Source of the DNA: Cristatella mucedo
Taxonomy: Eukaryota; Bryozoa; Phylactolaemata; Cristatellidae
Length of the DNA: 64,000 bases
Direction of reading: 5' to 3'
NCBI GenBank assembly: GCA_009760855.2
Contig: WPIO01000026.1
Location: 3,602,501-3,666,500, forward strand
This document shows positions 42,286 through 64,000 of this stretch, one piece after another. The notes under the pieces are model-generated. The model saw only the letters and a program-made list of their open reading frames with translations. It did not search any database and was not told the DNA's origin. The first letter of the stretch is position 1. Each line of letters begins with the position of its first letter. The position numbers were made by a program, and so were the translations under genes.

Positions 42286-42910
42286 TATCTAGACGAAATC
42301 AGGGCTTCCTGTTCCGTAATGGCCTTTCATCAGTCGACTACGTCAGCTCCACAGTCGCGGCTGGCTTTTTCAAGTTACTTAAAATCTAGAAAATTAGGTC
42401 CTGTTTATACAAGAATACCTTATCCACGTTGGTCCAAGCACTTGCGACACCCGTCTCGACTTAGGCAGATCACTACCTGCAGGTCTTTCGGCTCGTGCAT
42501 TAAGTTTCTTACAGTTGATGCACAACACAGCAGCCAAGCTCGTCTATGGCAGCGTCGAATTTGCCACAATTCACCTCGTTCCACCTGCTGGCACTGGCTA
42601 CCAAATAAGTAGCGAATTGACATTTAGATTGCGTCGCTCACTCTTTTTTCCTTCATTATTTGGCTTCAGCCTACATGTACGAGTTATTTCCCAGTCAGGC
42701 TGTGTGCATCGTACCATTCGCTCTTCTGACTCGAGTCGTTTAGCGCATTGCCTTCACTGTCAAGCCGGCCTACCGTACGCCTACGGTGGGCGGCCAAACC
42801 GTAACCTTACTCTGGGTAGCGCAGCGCTGAGCAGAATATACTCCCCTTGACCTTTCAACTAGCTGTGAACAGTCGTGCCATTAGAGTAACCCTAGGGGGC
42901 CCGAATTCCG

Positions 42911-42920
42911 ACTTCCGGGT
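42911..42920. promoter_or_regulatory. ACTTCCGGGT upstream of gene 2 ATG
   Basis: It lies 35 nt before the start codon. The reverse complement ACCCGGAAGT is close to the ETS consensus, and it shares TTCCGGGT with gene 1. Confidence 0.3.
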
Positions 42921-42954
42921 GTACTAACGGCGACTTGATGCGCCAGCTTAAGCA

Positions 42955-64000
<21,046 letters not shown>

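Overview
The window is eukaryotic: intron-rich, crowded with degraded non-LTR retrotransposons, tRNA-derived SINEs, DNA transposons and long microsatellites. Metazoan-style extracellular modules on phase-1 exons point to an invertebrate animal, possibly a sponge or another early-branching marine lineage. The sequence alone does not fix the species.

The main content is two tandem paralogous genes on the + strand, reconstructed exon by exon. Gene 1 (6438-35911) has ten exons with matching splice phases. They sum to 1803 nt, an open 600-residue type I membrane protein: signal peptide, one Ig-like domain (two exons, phase-0 junction), two FN3-like domains (two exons each, phase-1 junctions), a transmembrane exon with a basic stop-transfer, a short tyrosine-containing exon and a long cytoplasmic terminal exon. 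That tail carries VQIG..N.M at residues 512-520, the core signature of the RIP homotypic interaction motif (RHIM). Gene 2 (42955 to beyond 64000) repeats the plan. Its first two exons have exactly the same lengths as gene 1 (76 and 134 nt), and the next four have near-equal lengths and the same phases. Its last extracellular, transmembrane and cytoplasmic exons are not found and probably lie past the window.

Layout: 1-6437 is intergenic DNA with L2 and SINE fragments and two hairpins. 6438-35911 is gene 1, with introns full of L2, SINE, hAT, Tigger and Ty3/gypsy remnants and three CTG tracts. 35912-42954 is intergenic, with a diverged repeat pair, a (CT)n tract, an LTR-like piece and a ruined L2. 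42955-64000 is the 5' part of gene 2, whose 11-kb third intron holds an inverted L2 cluster, plus several (CT)n/(GA)n tracts and a minus-strand FLYWCH-like ORF.

The mobile elements appear related. L2 family 1 has a 3' tail that also forms the end of a second, tRNA-headed SINE, so the LINE probably mobilised that SINE. A copy of the first SINE family supplies the splice donor of gene 1's ninth exon.
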